A stretch of 64,000 bases of DNA, from assembly GCF_010389155.1 (NCBI RefSeq), contig NC_057766.1:27227516-27291515 (forward strand). Reading direction: 5' to 3'. The translations under genes and the position numbers were made by a program. This DNA is from Erigeron canadensis (Eukaryota; Streptophyta; Magnoliopsida; Asterales; Asteraceae). This document shows positions 46,134 to 57,480 of the stretch, piece after piece. A model generated the notes under the pieces. It had not been told where the DNA came from. It did not search any database and saw nothing but the letters and a program-made list of their open reading frames with translations. Every line of letters begins with the position of its first letter. Position 1 is the stretch's first letter.

Positions 46134-47054
46134 ATGGGAGTTAAAGGATTTATTGAAGGTGGAATAGCATCAATAGTAGCCGGATGCTCTACCCACCCAC
46201 TTGATCTGATCAAGGTGCGGATGCAGTTACAGGGCGAAAACCAGCCCGTTCGAGCTGCATCCGCACCGGGTGGGAGCATCAACGTCTCTGGGCCTCCACG
46301 AGTGGGGCCCATTGGAGTCGGGATGCAGATCATCAAGCAAGACGGGGCAAGAGCCTTGTTCTCTGGTGTATCTGCCACCGTTCTCCGTCAAACGCTTTAT
46401 TCCACCACTAGAATGGGTCTTTATGACATGATGAAAAAAAAATGGACAGATCCTGAAACTGGAAACATGCGGCTGTGGAAAAAGATTGGTGCCGGGTTGA
46501 TCGCTGGTGGTATAGGGGCTGCGGTTGGGAACCCCGCGGATGTGGCAATGGTCCGTATGCAGGCAGACGGAAGGCTCCCAGCTGCCCAACGTCGTAATTA
46601 CCAAAGCGTCGTTGACGCTATATCACAAATGGCAAAAAACGAAGGGGTTGGGAGCCTATGGCGCGGTTCATCTCTAACAGTGAACCGCGCCATGTTAGTG
46701 ACTGCCTCACAGTTGGCATCCTATGATCAGATCAAGGAAACTATACTAGAAAAAGGTGTAATGAAAGATGGGCTTGGAACCCATGTGACCGCAAGTTTTG
46801 CTGCAGGGTTCGTGGCTTCGGTTGTCACGAACCCCATAGATGTGATTAAAACCCGAGTCATGAATATGAGAGTGGAGCCGGGAAAGGCTCCGCCTTATAC
46901 GGGCGCAACTGACTGCGCCCTACAAACTATACGATCGGAAGGTCCAATGGCGCTTTATAAAGGTTTTATTCCTACGATATCAAGGCAGGGACCATTTACA
47001 GTTGTTCTGTTTGTTACACTAGAACAAGTCCGAAAATTACTAAAGGATTTCTAA
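46134..47054 (+). CDS. DIC: Mitochondrial dicarboxylate carrier, DIC/UCP4-6 type (306 aa)
   Basis: Intronless inner-membrane carrier of the SLC25 family; plant DIC proteins exchange malate, oxaloacetate, succinate, phosphate and sulfate. Three tandem carrier repeats are visible, each opened by the family signature: STHPLDLIKVRMQ (residues 19-31), GNPADVAMVRMQ (132-143) and TNPIDVIKTRVM (232-243). The start MGVKGFIEGGIASIVAGCST and the Gly/Ser-rich loop ASAPGGSINV after repeat 1 are typical of Arabidopsis DIC1-3, formerly called uncoupling proteins 4-6. Further marks are TLYSTTRMGLYDMMKKKW and MALYKGFIPTISRQGPFTVV near the end. Length and frame are normal and GC is higher than in the surroundings. 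Lack of introns is usual for plant DIC genes. Frames on the opposite strand here are shadows. Confidence 0.96.
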   Translation: MGVKGFIEGGIASIVAGCSTHPLDLIKVRMQLQGENQPVRAASAPGGSINVSGPPRVGPIGVGMQIIKQDGARALFSGVSATVLRQTLYSTTRMGLYDMMKKKWTDPETGNMRLWKKIGAGLIAGGIGAAVGNPADVAMVRMQADGRLPAAQRRNYQSVVDAISQMAKNEGVGSLWRGSSLTVNRAMLVTASQLASYDQIKETILEKGVMKDGLGTHVTASFAAGFVASVVTNPIDVIKTRVMNMRVEPGKAPPYTGATDCALQTIRSEGPMALYKGFIPTISRQGPFTVVLFVTLEQVRKLLKDF

Positions 47055-47878
47055 ATTTAGTTGATGATGACGATATACTCATGTGTTTTTGGTATTGGCA
47101 GAATAAAAGTTCCCATAATTTATGGTTTTACTTTTTGTTTACTAGCTTTATTTAAAGTTTTCTTTTACGTAAAGTTATCACATACTAATATGTTTATTAT
47201 AATTACTTCTTACATTAGAAAATGGCCATTATTTATTTGAAAGACGATGGTGTGATACGATTCTTTAAGTTATATGTATAGGCACGTGAACATTAACAAT
47301 TAGAATCGAGTACAAGATGCGTGACGTTGCCGTTTTACTATTTATTTTATTTCAATATATATAGAGTTGATTGTAGATTTGGCAATCTGGTTTAGACTTT
47401 TGACGAAAACTATTATAATTTCATAAAAAATGGACTTCACATTGCAATAAAATAAGAAAAAACATAAATATCTGGGATGTTGACTTCAACATTTGGCACT
47501 CTTTTGAATCCCCAGGAAGTCCTTGAAGCATTCGCATGAGTTAGTTAAACCACTCTTTGTAGATACGAAACCAATTTTTTAGTATTAAGGGGAGGCAGTA
47601 CGTTAATCTATTAACTCAGAGGGACCAAATAGCAAAAGTTACATAAAATTAAATCCTTGGAATGAAGATAATATACTTAATAAGTCGTTTTGGTAAGAGT
47701 TAAGATTTATGAATGTATCTGCTAGCCCCTTAGTAGTTCCACCTCTACCCCTTGATTGACGCATAACCTCAAATAATGTAAATAACTTTTTTTTGACTAA
47801 TAATGTAAGAGCATTAAATAAAATGATGCAACCTACTTTCATATGAATAGAAAGTGGAGAGCTTCCTTTGTATAAAAC
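47055..47878. other. 3' flank of the carrier gene
   Basis: AT-rich, contains the carrier 3' UTR. No further gene recognised. Confidence 0.5.
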
Positions 47879-48105
47879 TTTTGAATGTGTATACGTATGG
47901 ATTAAGATCTTTTAAAATTATTATTAACTTCATAGGTGAAGTTGAAAAATTTTTGACCTTTGTATTAAAATCAAAGGTTAAGATTCAAAGTTGATATTTG
48001 AATCTTGACCATTGATTTTAATCCAAAGATCAAAATCATCAACTTTACCTATAAAATTAATAATAACTTTAGATAATCTCAATCCGTATACATGTAAACT
48101 CAAAA
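47879..48105. mobile_element. Hairpin-type MITE, about 227 bp
   Basis: Two arms of roughly 105 bp meet near 47990. The left reads TTTTGAATGTGTATACGTAT ... ATTATTATTAACTTCATAGG ... TTTTGACCTTTGTATTAAAA; the right, on the other strand, reads TTTTGAGTTTACATGTATAC ... TTATTATTAATTTTATAGG ... TTTTGATCTTTGGATTAAAA. Both end in AAGATTCAAA. Arm identity is about 75-80 percent by eye. No target duplication was found, so the superfamily is open. Confidence 0.75.
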
Positions 48106-50455
48106 TGCATGGTTAATAACTCCAATAATGTAGGGTTGAAGACAATCAAAAAAGGAAAGAGGGTGAGAATGTAGTGGGATGCGAAGCAGCCAATGACCGA
48201 CAAACGCAGGGACCCTCTTTGATGGACTATTTACCAACCTCATCGGCTACACTTATACTGTCATCCACATGAATCCAAATTAATACGTGGATGATATAAC
48301 AACAAATGTTTAAAGTGTCGTTTACTTTAATTTCATGGACAATATGTTTAGATAAATTCATCACTATTTTTCTTCATTGCCAACTAACAAGATCTTTCAG
48401 TAATTTTGTAAGAATTGACTCATTGACGAAAAGTTACATCTTAACTGACCAATCAATCTCAGGGAGCCCTTAGACGTTCCAAGTTACTCCAGATATGGAT
48501 AAAACTCAACAATCTGTCTCCCCATAGGCACGAAGACGAAATTATTAGTAAAACACATTTGCCTCAAAAATCGAACCCTATCCACCAAAAAAGCAGGGTC
48601 TATTATTTTTGGTTTTCATGTCAAATGAATTGTAAAGTTATTCGCTACTTAATTTTAGAGGTCAAAGAAAGATAACAACTTCACATCAACTTCTTTTTTA
48701 CTTCAAAATTTCCTTAACCACCACAAATAGAAAACCGGTTCAAATTTCTCTTCTAGTTTTTGACTTTCGATCGGAAAAGAAAACCCTTTTACCTGTATCT
48801 TTACGTGATTCTTTAATGAAATTAACCAATAATGACTTATCGGTGCTTTGACATATATGAAATTTGCAATTAAGATTGAAAAGTGGGATTTAGTTTGATG
48901 ACTTAGCCATTTGGTCATGTATTAGTCCTGTCTAATTTTCTTTCAATCATTTATATTTTATACCATACCACCTTGGCACCTACCATGATTCATCCATTAA
49001 AGATCACAAAAGACATGATAAAAGAATCATGAATGACTTGTTAAATAGTATCAGAAACTATACAAGCAGATGCAAAAACCAGATAATAGTGAAACCCAAT
49101 TGATCGAACAATAAACCCAGTAATAGTGAAACCCAATTGATCGAACAATAAACCCAGACTAGACTTGGTTGATTGTAACTCATAAGATCCATGGCAAAGA
49201 GACGATATGAAAAGACAGTACATGAGAAAGAGAAATTTACTATCAGCAAATTCTGCACTCTAGAACTAGTTATTAAGATTAAATCGAGGCTGATAACTGA
49301 AATGAACTCTAATTGCTATAACATAATCCGTCTAAAACAAAATTTCAAACGTAATGACGTCCATCCTTTCTGAGTTGTAATTTGACTAAAACAAAATTTC
49401 AAAAAGAAAATAGTAACATCCCAACTAATGTTGAAGAGCTTTGAAGTGTCGTCTCATTAAACCGAACATGACTGATGCACTGTTGGGGTATGAACACAAT
49501 CCCACATAGGAAAATTAAGATACTAATGCAATATATATACGCTTAAGGACTACTCCTGTTATTGCAAATTGATGAAAGAATACCATTTGACTTGTATTTC
49601 GGGGCATAGTGATGGGCAAAGTATTGGTTCAATAAGGTATAAGAGCTACAGTTTTACCCCATTGATCTTGCAAAGCTTATGAGCTACTCCCCTAATAGCC
49701 AGTTGGTTCTAGAGGAACCCAATAATGTATCGGTATTTTTATGTGCTTGATTCAATTATGGTATTAGTCTATTAGATGACCAAATTTTTCACTTGTATAT
49801 ATTATAATAAATAACTACAAACTAAAACAGGTTCACCTGTTTAATAATCCGTGATATCATTATCATGTTTATATATTACATCATAGATTCTACATGCCTC
49901 ACTTACTATGTCTTACAAAGGATAGCTCTAAAGATCACCTTGATGTCATTGGGGCTTTCGTTATGGGTTAAGAACTCAATTAAACTTGCCAAATCTCAGA
50001 ACTATCGATTAGATTTGATAATGGATCAGCTTAAGAGACTAATCTTATTCCAACACCAAATGCTCCTATTTTATTCTTTAGATTATACATAGTATCACTA
50101 TCCCGAAAAAGGTCACAATATATCAAATAGAATGATAATGAGTTTGATGTATTGTGAACTATCATAAGGGTCAATTTGCCCATTCATATAGCAGCCTAAA
50201 AGGGAAGGGGGGAGGTGGGGGGACTCGATGATATCATAACCTTATATTAATTACTTATAAACCACAAATGATAGCTTATACTAGAGCTCACCGGGAAGAA
50301 AAAAAGAAAAAGAAAAAGCGAACTCAATTTCTGCATATTCAACCATAATAAAAAGAGACAGAGTCAAAGTCGGTATTATTCACAGATAAGCATATTACTA
50401 GTGCTAAAAGCTAATAAAGACTGATATAAAACGATGATTGCAGTAATCTCACATG
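48106..50455. other. Intergenic DNA between carrier and CURT1 genes
   Basis: No coding region recognised. Holds the 37-bp tandem duplication at 49084 and the 3' flank of the CURT1 gene at its right end. A GGGGGGAGGTGGGGGG patch lies near 50207. Confidence 0.45.
49084..49157. repeat. Exact 37-bp tandem duplication
   Basis: Two adjacent identical copies starting TAATAGTGAAACCCAATTGA, at 49084-49120 and 49121-49157. Identity suggests a very recent event. Confidence 0.95.
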
Positions 50456-53400
50456 TTAATTCTTTGGTCCTAAAACTTGTTGCTTAATCTCTTCAACCTT
50501 TGACACCAATTCATCTCTGTTTCTCTGCAAATTGTAAAATAATATAGTATGTCTCTATTAAATACTAAAGAGTCGAAAACATAATTGGTAATTCATATAT
50601 TATGTCAACTTGCATATCAAAGGCATGACACAGTATTTGTTACATACCTTAAAAAGCAGGTAGCGTGTGCTGAACCAGATAGTGTAGCCAAGACCCACCA
50701 CTTCCAGCAACTTAGGGAACTGATAATGGGGAGGAATGGAACCAAGTTTTAGTAAAAAGGGTTACGACATATAAGATTTTATTAGCACATGGATGAAATG
50801 AAATAACGAATAACACACCAAAGGTATACGATCAATGGCTCCAACAATGGATGCAGTTAACCACAACGCTGCAACACCTCCTACACTAAGTAAAGCAATT
50901 GAAAAGGAATCTTGAAGATCCAACTACAGAAAAAGCACGAGCATGTTGTCAGTAAAGATAATGCAGAGCCCTATAGTGAAACACATATGCTAGTTTCATA
51001 GTGAAACATTCGAATTTCTTGAAGATCCAAATTAGTCACATTATCACATATATCATTACTCTTAAAATAGAGATGATCCTTAAGCTTGCAGATACCTTGG
51101 CCTTATTACAGAAGAGAAAAATTAGTATTACAGATGCTAGGGGCTGGCTATAATACCATAGTTGAATTTTAACTAAAGTGACAAATAATGATAATTGATA
51201 ATTTAAACAGAAATGTAAACTTTAGTGGGTCGACTCAACCCCGCTAATCCGTATGCCTTTAGACCCGTTTTTAAGTTTTTTAATCATTCCCTAACCTGAC
51301 CCGCCCGTCCATTTTGCCACCTCCAGTTTAACATTCAACAAAAATATGATAATCCCAAGTTATCCGTAATTTTTCTTGGTTCAGCATGGTTATTTTCATA
51401 CCCATAACAAATCGAGCTTAATATATGATTTACAAGCAGTGACCTTTTTTAGCATGGTCTACTATCACTTTCTTTTGATAGGTCATCCCACTGGCCCTTT
51501 CTAAATATCAAGTTAGCTGTCTAGGGAGATAACAATAGAAACCTGTTTAAGGATTGACTTTCTAGTCAAAACTTATTTAAGACTTCCATTTGAATTTCTT
51601 ATTTCAGCCTAAATAAATAATAAAAAAGATGCATAAGTATGAGATTTTCCCTATTCAAGTTCCCCTGGGAAGACAAGTCTGTTTTAACTCAGATGTACGT
51701 GGCGACCTTCAAGATTGTATCTAGCGGGATTCGAACCTGAGACCTTTTGTAAAGAAGTCTAGGATGTTAACCACTAGGCTATTTTGGAGGTGGTTAGCCT
51801 AAAAACAAGATACTTGCACAATTATTTTAGAGGGTAGTTTTAGTTGGCTAAATGACTGACTGTTAATTTGGCTTAGTGGAAAGAGTGACAAACTATGCCT
51901 TCTAACTCATTGTCACACGATTATAGAGGGTAGTTTTAGTTGGCTAAACGATTAACTGTTAATATAGCTTAGCGGACAGAGTGACAAACTATGCCTTCTA
52001 ACTCATTGTTGTAGGTAGAGTCTAGACTCCAGTTTCCAGACATATAAGAATATAAATTTCTTTTTGACTAATCATCTTTAGGGTCGGTTTGCAACCTCTT
52101 AATCAAATAGGAAACGTAATACCACATATTAGTATTTAGAGGAAACTAATATGGATTGGCAAGCCACGACCTCTATACAATGTTAAAAATAACTGAAAGT
52201 ATGACTCATCTATAACTTTAACAATGATAACGAAGATTGTCAAGACTGGCCCACATCACCAAAGGCATTACCTCAACTTTGAGCTTATCCAGAAAATCAA
52301 ACTGCAGAGATTGATCATCCGTCACAGCATCATCTTTAAACAAACTAAATCCACCAAGCCGGCTATTACCCTCGGTTTGAGTTTCTTCATCAGTCACTAC
52401 TCCATCAGATTCCTCTTTAGCATTCCACTTATCCCCATTTGACGTTTCTTCAGGAACCACTGATTCCACAGACGAGTAGTTGACTACTTCTGATTCTTCT
52501 TTATCATACTGGTTTGACGTTTCCACAGGAACCGTTGATTCCACAGACGAGTATCTGACTACTTCTGGTTCTTCTTTAACATACTGGTTTGCACCACTTG
52601 ACGTTTCCTCAGAAGATGTAGCTTTTATAGCAGTATACTTAAAAGAGCGTAAACCTGCAAACCAACACTATATTTCAAAACCCCTTCCATTCCCTGCAAT
52701 CTCCTAGCCAGCTCACTCTTTTTTCTCGCAAATATCATACCTTAACTATCTCACACTATTTACAACCTTCTTTTTTTTTTCTTTTTCCGAAAGCAAGAAA
52801 ACACATATAATCACATTTTTTTTCTTTCTTTTCTGCTCTGTCAAAACACTTATTTCTATTTATTAAGGTAGCCTAGTACATTCATCACGTGACCACATGG
52901 GCTCACATATGAAGGCTAGAGGTCACAGGTTCAACACTTGTCAAAGGCACGTGGAGAAACTATATCTTGTGATCCATGTGTGAGAATGGTGACTTATCAG
53001 GCACTATGCAGTATGCACTCTGGGCACCAAGACAATACATGGGACTAGAGTGTTCCAACCCATATATCCTTTTTAAGGTAGCCTAGAGGCAAGACGTCTT
53101 GAAAGTCTAAAACATAACCGTGTTCGAACCTCACCATGTTAACATCTATGAATGGCCAGGGAAAAAGTCTAGGAAACCATCACCGGAATACCGGTTAAGC
53201 CGCATACATCAGAGCTCAAAGCTCAACTTTTTCCCTTCTAGCCTAAACAAGGATCTCTCTAAATTTACCCATTTACTATTTACTACGAGTAATTTATTTG
53301 CAATTTGCAAACCCCATAACCAAATAATCTTTACTTAATTAAAAAAAATGCAAAATATTTAACTAAATTTAAAGTGACAAGAAAGTAATAAAAGTAAAAA

Positions 53401-53531
53401 TGAGGGACAATACAATACAAACCTGGATTAACTGTGTTGGGTTTCAAAGGGAGAGTGAAGTTCATTTGAGGGTTAATTTTTGTGTAAAATGTTAAAGATT
53501 TGAGATTATTTGTGGAAGTACAGAGCTCCAT
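50456..53531 (-). CDS. CURT1: CURVATURE THYLAKOID 1 family protein (245 aa, 5 exons)
   Basis: Thylakoid membrane protein that oligomerises at grana margins and bends the membrane. Exons (high to low): 53531-53423, 52654-52272, 50923-50819, 50719-50648, 50524-50456. All junctions are GT-AG and in frame. Residues 1 to about 50 form a Ser/Thr-rich, acid-poor chloroplast transit region (MELCTSTNNLKSLTFYTKIN). An acidic linker follows, containing a 25-aa unit twice: QYVKEEPEVVRYSSVESTVP and QYDKEESEVVNYSSVESVVP, each ending ETSN. The CAAD/CURT1 domain covers about 160-245: a helix (DFLDKLKVELDLQDSFS), two membrane spans (IALLSVGGVAALWLTASIVG; LLEVVGLGYTIWFSTRYLLF) and a C-terminal helix (RDELVSKVEEIKQQVLG). 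The long acidic linker makes it longer than CURT1A/B, so it may be a CURT1C/D-type member; I cannot decide. Introns 1 and 2 host several SINEs. Confidence 0.93.
51614..51795 (-). mobile_element. SINE in CURT1 intron 2 (about 182 bp)
   Basis: Target duplications AGCCTAAA at 51606-51613 and 51796-51803. On the minus strand the head has an A-box TAGCCTAGTGGTTA and a perfect B-box GGTTCGAATCC (51730-51740 on +), about 35 bases apart, as in tRNA-derived SINEs. The tail is T-rich (ATCTTTTTTATTATTTATTT). It lies in the same orientation as the CURT1 transcript. Confidence 0.85.
51829..52016 (+). repeat. 96-bp tandem duplication with tRNA-like A-box
   Basis: Copies at 51829-51924 and 51925-52016, each AGAGGGTAGTTTTAGTTGGC ... 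CTTAG(T/C)GGA(A/C)AGAGTGACAAAC ... CTTCTAACTCATTGT. GGCTTAGTGGAAAGAG resembles a pol III A-box, and AGAGTCTAGACTCC after the second copy is a weak B-box, so this is probably the head of another SINE duplicated in place. It lies in CURT1 intron 2. Confidence 0.65.
52877..53072 (+). mobile_element. SINE inserted in an older SINE (CURT1 intron 1)
   Basis: Flanked by the 14-bp direct repeat TTAAGGTAGCCTAG at 52863-52876 and 53073-53086. Contains a B-box-like GGTCACAGGTTCAACACTTG. The 3' part GGGCACCAAGACAATACATG, GGACTAGAGTGTTCC and CCATATATCC then TTTT matches the SINE at 19833-20036, so they belong to one family. The duplicated 14 bases are themselves the head of the older SINE that follows. 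Confidence 0.8.
53073..53235 (+). mobile_element. Older tRNA-derived SINE, split by the previous element
   Basis: Head AAGGTAGCCTAGAGGCAAGA carries the A-box and GTGTTCGAACCTC the B-box. The body runs through CCATCACCGGAATACCGG to a T-rich end near 53230. Its first 14 bases occur again at 52863-52876 because of the nested insertion. Its own target duplication was not found. Confidence 0.7.
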
Positions 53532-54658
53532 TTTCTATCTGAAAATGATTTGGGGGTTTTAGCTACTGTTTAGGGTTTATAGAATTGCAAATTTGCAATG
53601 GCATTGGCGGTCCATTAAAATATATTATTTATTTCATGGAAATATTTTTATTTGAATTTTACTACTAAAGTGGATAAAGTAGTCACTAGTCAATGTTTTA
53701 TTTTCCTCCTTTTTCTTTTATGTATACTAAAAAAGTTGGATTCGATTGGTAGGTAAATTATTTTTATATGCTTCTAAACGAGTGATCGATTTCATTTTGA
53801 TATGAAAATTTCTATACAGAAATTGTTAGAAATTGTATTAGTTGGAAAAAATCGAACATCTTTAAACCTCTTACTAGCTTCGATTCCGATTATGAGATAT
53901 AAAAAAGTTCTAACATATACACCACGACACTTAACTTACACTATATATGTAAATATAATATAACAATGTGATTTTGTAGTATGTAAGATATATGATTGTT
54001 AAGGATTTATTTTACAAAGGTGTCACGTCATGGTCATGAGGATCGAGAAGTATCCACTATAGTAGTTGGTACATGAGGTAATGATGATAAACAATTTTTT
54101 CCATTTTCTTATCATCATTACTAGTGAATTTATTACGTGCACAATTACGTTTAAAGGTTCGTGTTATGATGCTTCAACTATCGTGTTTACGTGCACAATT
54201 ACATTCAAAGGTTTGCGATATAAAATAAAAAGACCAAACACGCTTACAAACAACTAAAACCAAAAAAAAAAAAGAATATAGATATATATTCTTACCATGT
54301 TCAAAAGTTTGTTATATCAAACATAAATAAATATAAAATCGTTGGTGTTCTTGACCCGCTAACAAAGTTTTTGATTTTAAAGTATTTTATTTTTGAAATA
54401 AGTCTAAATATCCATGAAAAATATAGAAAATATAATTAAATCTTAATGAAACAATTAGTCTAATTGTAATATGAGATTATAGACCTAAAAGATTACTTAA
54501 TAAAATTTGTTTTGGGCCCAATAAGGGATGAAAGCCCAAAATATTGACCGGGAAAAGCACACACCAAACCACTTCATCTAAGTAGTTTTTGTTACTTATT
54601 TTACACCTCAAATATATATTGTAAAGTTAGGAGTTACTGTTCTATCATTTTTGTAATA
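53532..54658. other. Upstream flank of CURT1 and intergenic DNA
   Basis: Contains the CURT1 promoter (transcribed leftward). A partial direct repeat GTGCACAATTACGTTTAAAGG / GTGCACAATTACATTCAAAGG sits at about 54138 and 54191. No gene recognised. Confidence 0.5.
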
Positions 54659-54992
54659 TCTATACTATATTATAAAAAAATAGTCATTTTTACTTTTAAA
54701 AATGTTAAAAGTTACTTTATGCAATATGACATAAATACCCTTTCTTATTTTCTAAATCACCTTATTCTTTACTTACTAATTTAATTACCTCTACTAATAT
54801 ACTAAAAATATCTTTAATGAAATAAATACAGTGACAGTCCCTTAGCTCTTGAAATAAGTACACTAATTATTATATCAATTAGATTTACATCAATAACTTA
54901 CACTATTAGTCGTCACCACCACCGTTCGTTGCCGTCACCCGTGATCACTGCATTGCCGTCGCCACCGCCGCATCGCGCGGACACCATACTAG
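54659..54992 (+). mobile_element. Helitron-like element with canonical ends (334 bp)
   Basis: Begins TCTATACTATATTATAAAAA directly after an A and ends CCATACTAG directly before a T, so 5' TC, 3' CTAG and A/T insertion are all met, with no target duplication. CCGCCGCATCGCGCGG at 54966-54981, about 8 bases before the end, can form the usual 3' hairpin. It is non-autonomous. It is the best preserved of three relatives in this window. Confidence 0.82.
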
Positions 54993-55554
54993 TTATATAT
55001 ATAATTATTATTATTAGTATTTATTTGTTTTCCTTTTTCTTTTTTTTTTCTGTTCTTTTTTCTAGTTTCAAATGTGTAACATGAATTTACATCATCATTT
55101 TTTAGGCACCTGATGTTTGTCAAACTCTATCCCGTTTAAAAGCTTGTCATGGTCGTTATATTTGTTGCCTATATATTTATATCGCAACAACAGATAATAC
55201 TACTAGTTTGCTTACAAATTACAATGAAGATTTAAATAAGCTAAATGCTTAAAATTTAAATATCATTTTAGTAGATTTTAAGCATTAAAAATTTAAATAC
55301 ACTCTGGGCTAAAGTTAACCCATTCGACCCATTTACTTCTAAGCCACAATCATATTTTAACTCCTTAAGCCACTCGAGATACAGTCGCGTTAACATGAGT
55401 GAACTTTGTCATGTGTAACTATATCTAAATTGCCTTTAGATATAGTTACCAAATTATTACTCCAGAATTATTGCCAGTTTGGTCCATAAGGCTTTAGAAA
55501 TCGACATTGAACATTGCAATCTGGCAAGAAATTAAGTTCACAAGTTAGATCAAG
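54993..55554. other. Intergenic DNA, no gene recognised
   Basis: AT-rich. A short inverted phrase TATCTAAATTGCCTTTAGATATAG near 55420 is the only structure noticed. Confidence 0.45.
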
Positions 55555-55786
55555 AGGGTGTTTGTGATTGAGTTTTAAAATGATTATCTGATTATTGCGT
55601 TTACATAACGCAATTAATGAAAAAAAGTGTTTGACAAAAAAGGTGATTATTTAGGTTTTCACATAGATAAAACACAGTTTTGAAAAAACATGTTGATACA
55701 TTGAAAAAACATGTTGATACATGCTTTTTCAAAACGCAGTTTTTAAACATAAAATCTAGTTTACATAATCAATCCCAAACACCCCC
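55555..55786. mobile_element. MITE with GGGTGTTTGGGATTG-type ends
   Basis: Left end AGGGTGTTTGTGATTGAGTT, right end from the other strand GGGGGTGTTTGGGATTGATT, followed by further inverted similarity (GCGTT..ACATAACGCA / AAAACGCAG). It holds an exact 21-bp tandem duplication TGAAAAAACATGTTGATACA(T) at 55681-55701 and 55702-55722. No clear target duplication, so hAT or Harbinger origin is open. Confidence 0.7.
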
Positions 55787-56099
55787 AGTACTTGACCAAC
55801 AAAGATTGTTGCTGAAAGTAGATCCAAGGGTGCATACAAGTCCAACTACATATACATAAGCTGAATTGAAGTCCATCTGCATACAAGTCTAACTACATAA
55901 TAGACCAATGTCAGTTCATGTACATTTAAAGTCCATTTACTTAATTACTAGTTAGCTTTAGATCATCAACAGCTCCTATCTTGTATAAAAGATCCATTGA
56001 ATACCCTACATATTAGCTGATTGTCCAATTAAAGATCCATGGATTCGAAACACTCGAATTGAAGTTTCCTAGAAAAAAAGCAATTAGAGTAGATTCATG

Positions 56100-57480
56100 A
56101 AACTCTTACTTATCCCCAATGCTGGTCAATATATGGAACGAACCATATCAACACTTAACGAGTTGATATTTTTGGTCGTTACCACAAAAATATTTGAAAT
56201 AAGATAATCTCGCTATCAAGATGACTTTGTCTATAGTTATGCCTCAACTAATATCACTCTTTTTTATGTGTTAAGCCTGACATATGATAATTTAATATTG
56301 TGTTTTTATGTGTTATAGCTGACATATGATAATTTAATATTGCGTGTTTAAGACACTCACCATTATTAAGTTATATGAATAGTGATCCAATCATCGTTTT
56401 AATCTTCATTTTGCACATTTTCAAGTTTCAAAGTTAAAATGTTGTATTACAAAAGCAATATAGGTATCCTCATCCACATAATTGTGACCACTTACTATAG
56501 CATTTGATTTTATCATCATACGTATCCTCTCCATCCCAATTTTAACCCTTTACTTGAAAAAAATTAAGTATATAGTTCAGGAAAAAGATGACAATTATAT
56601 ACCCAATCTATAAAAAAAATTTGAGATCAATTTCAAGATTATTTTTTAAAGACTTCATGTTATTAGTGTATAAGAGAGAATAGGACGTGTTCTTGAAAGA
56701 TCACTAACTTCATATACACCACGACAAGCAATCAATCAGGTGTACCAATCCTCTTATAAATCCTGTTACACCTGTATGTTATAATGAAGCATCATCGAGA
56801 AAACTTGTATACCGATCAATTTATTTTAAGTTATATACAACTAATTGACTTGTACTTTTGATCTTTAAGGTAAAAAAAAAGCTGCATTAAGTAGTAAGTA
56901 TAAGTACGGGTATGATTAAAAAATAATGGGTACAAATTAAGTTTTCTTTTATGTCTTTTGAGTTTGAAATGTAAAGAACAATTCAAATGAACAAGAAGAC
57001 ATATATAAAGTTTATTTTTATTTTTTTAATACTGACATATCTGACATATGATAATTTTGTCGTTATAAAAACATTGTGTTTACTTATCTAACTAATCAAG
57101 ATTTACAAAATTAGTTTTTAATTTATATCTACTCCATACTATAACATAGAAACAATATGATACTTAAGCATGAATAATCATAGATACAAATATTGTTGCT
57201 TACCAATTTTCTCGAACAAATTGCAACCATTTGTAAAGCATCTTCCAAACTTCATCTACGCATCCACTTGTGTGTGTGACAGAGATATACGCTTAAACAT
57301 TAGATACAATATTTGTATATGAAAAAGATTTGAAAGTTTATGCTAGTCAGGTAAATAAAATAAGAAAACCACTAAACAAAATTTTTAAGTAAATACGAGT
57401 AATAATTTAGCTATTACTTTATAAATTTTGACCGCCGACGGTAAACGACAGATAGCTCACTAGTGTTTGCTTATTAGGAT
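56100..57480. repeat. Large diverged block, copy 1 of 3 (upstream of ERF)
   Basis: Non-coding. Part a (about 56100-56470): GGTCGTTACCAC, AATAAGATAATCTCGCTATCAAGATGAC, then GACATATGATAATTTAATATTG (itself doubled at 56278 and 56320) and TTTTAATCTTCATTTT. Part b (about 56980-57470): ACTGACATATCTGACATATGATAATTTT, GCTTACCAATTTTCTCGAAC, AAGCATCTTCCAAACTTCAT, GCATCCACTTGTGTG and CCGCCGACGGTAAACGACAG. Copies 2 and 3 keep this order. Confidence 0.75.

Noticed and set aside
46227..46604. Antisense frames in the carrier gene
   Set aside because: Shadows of the DIC reading frame, which shows all three carrier signatures.
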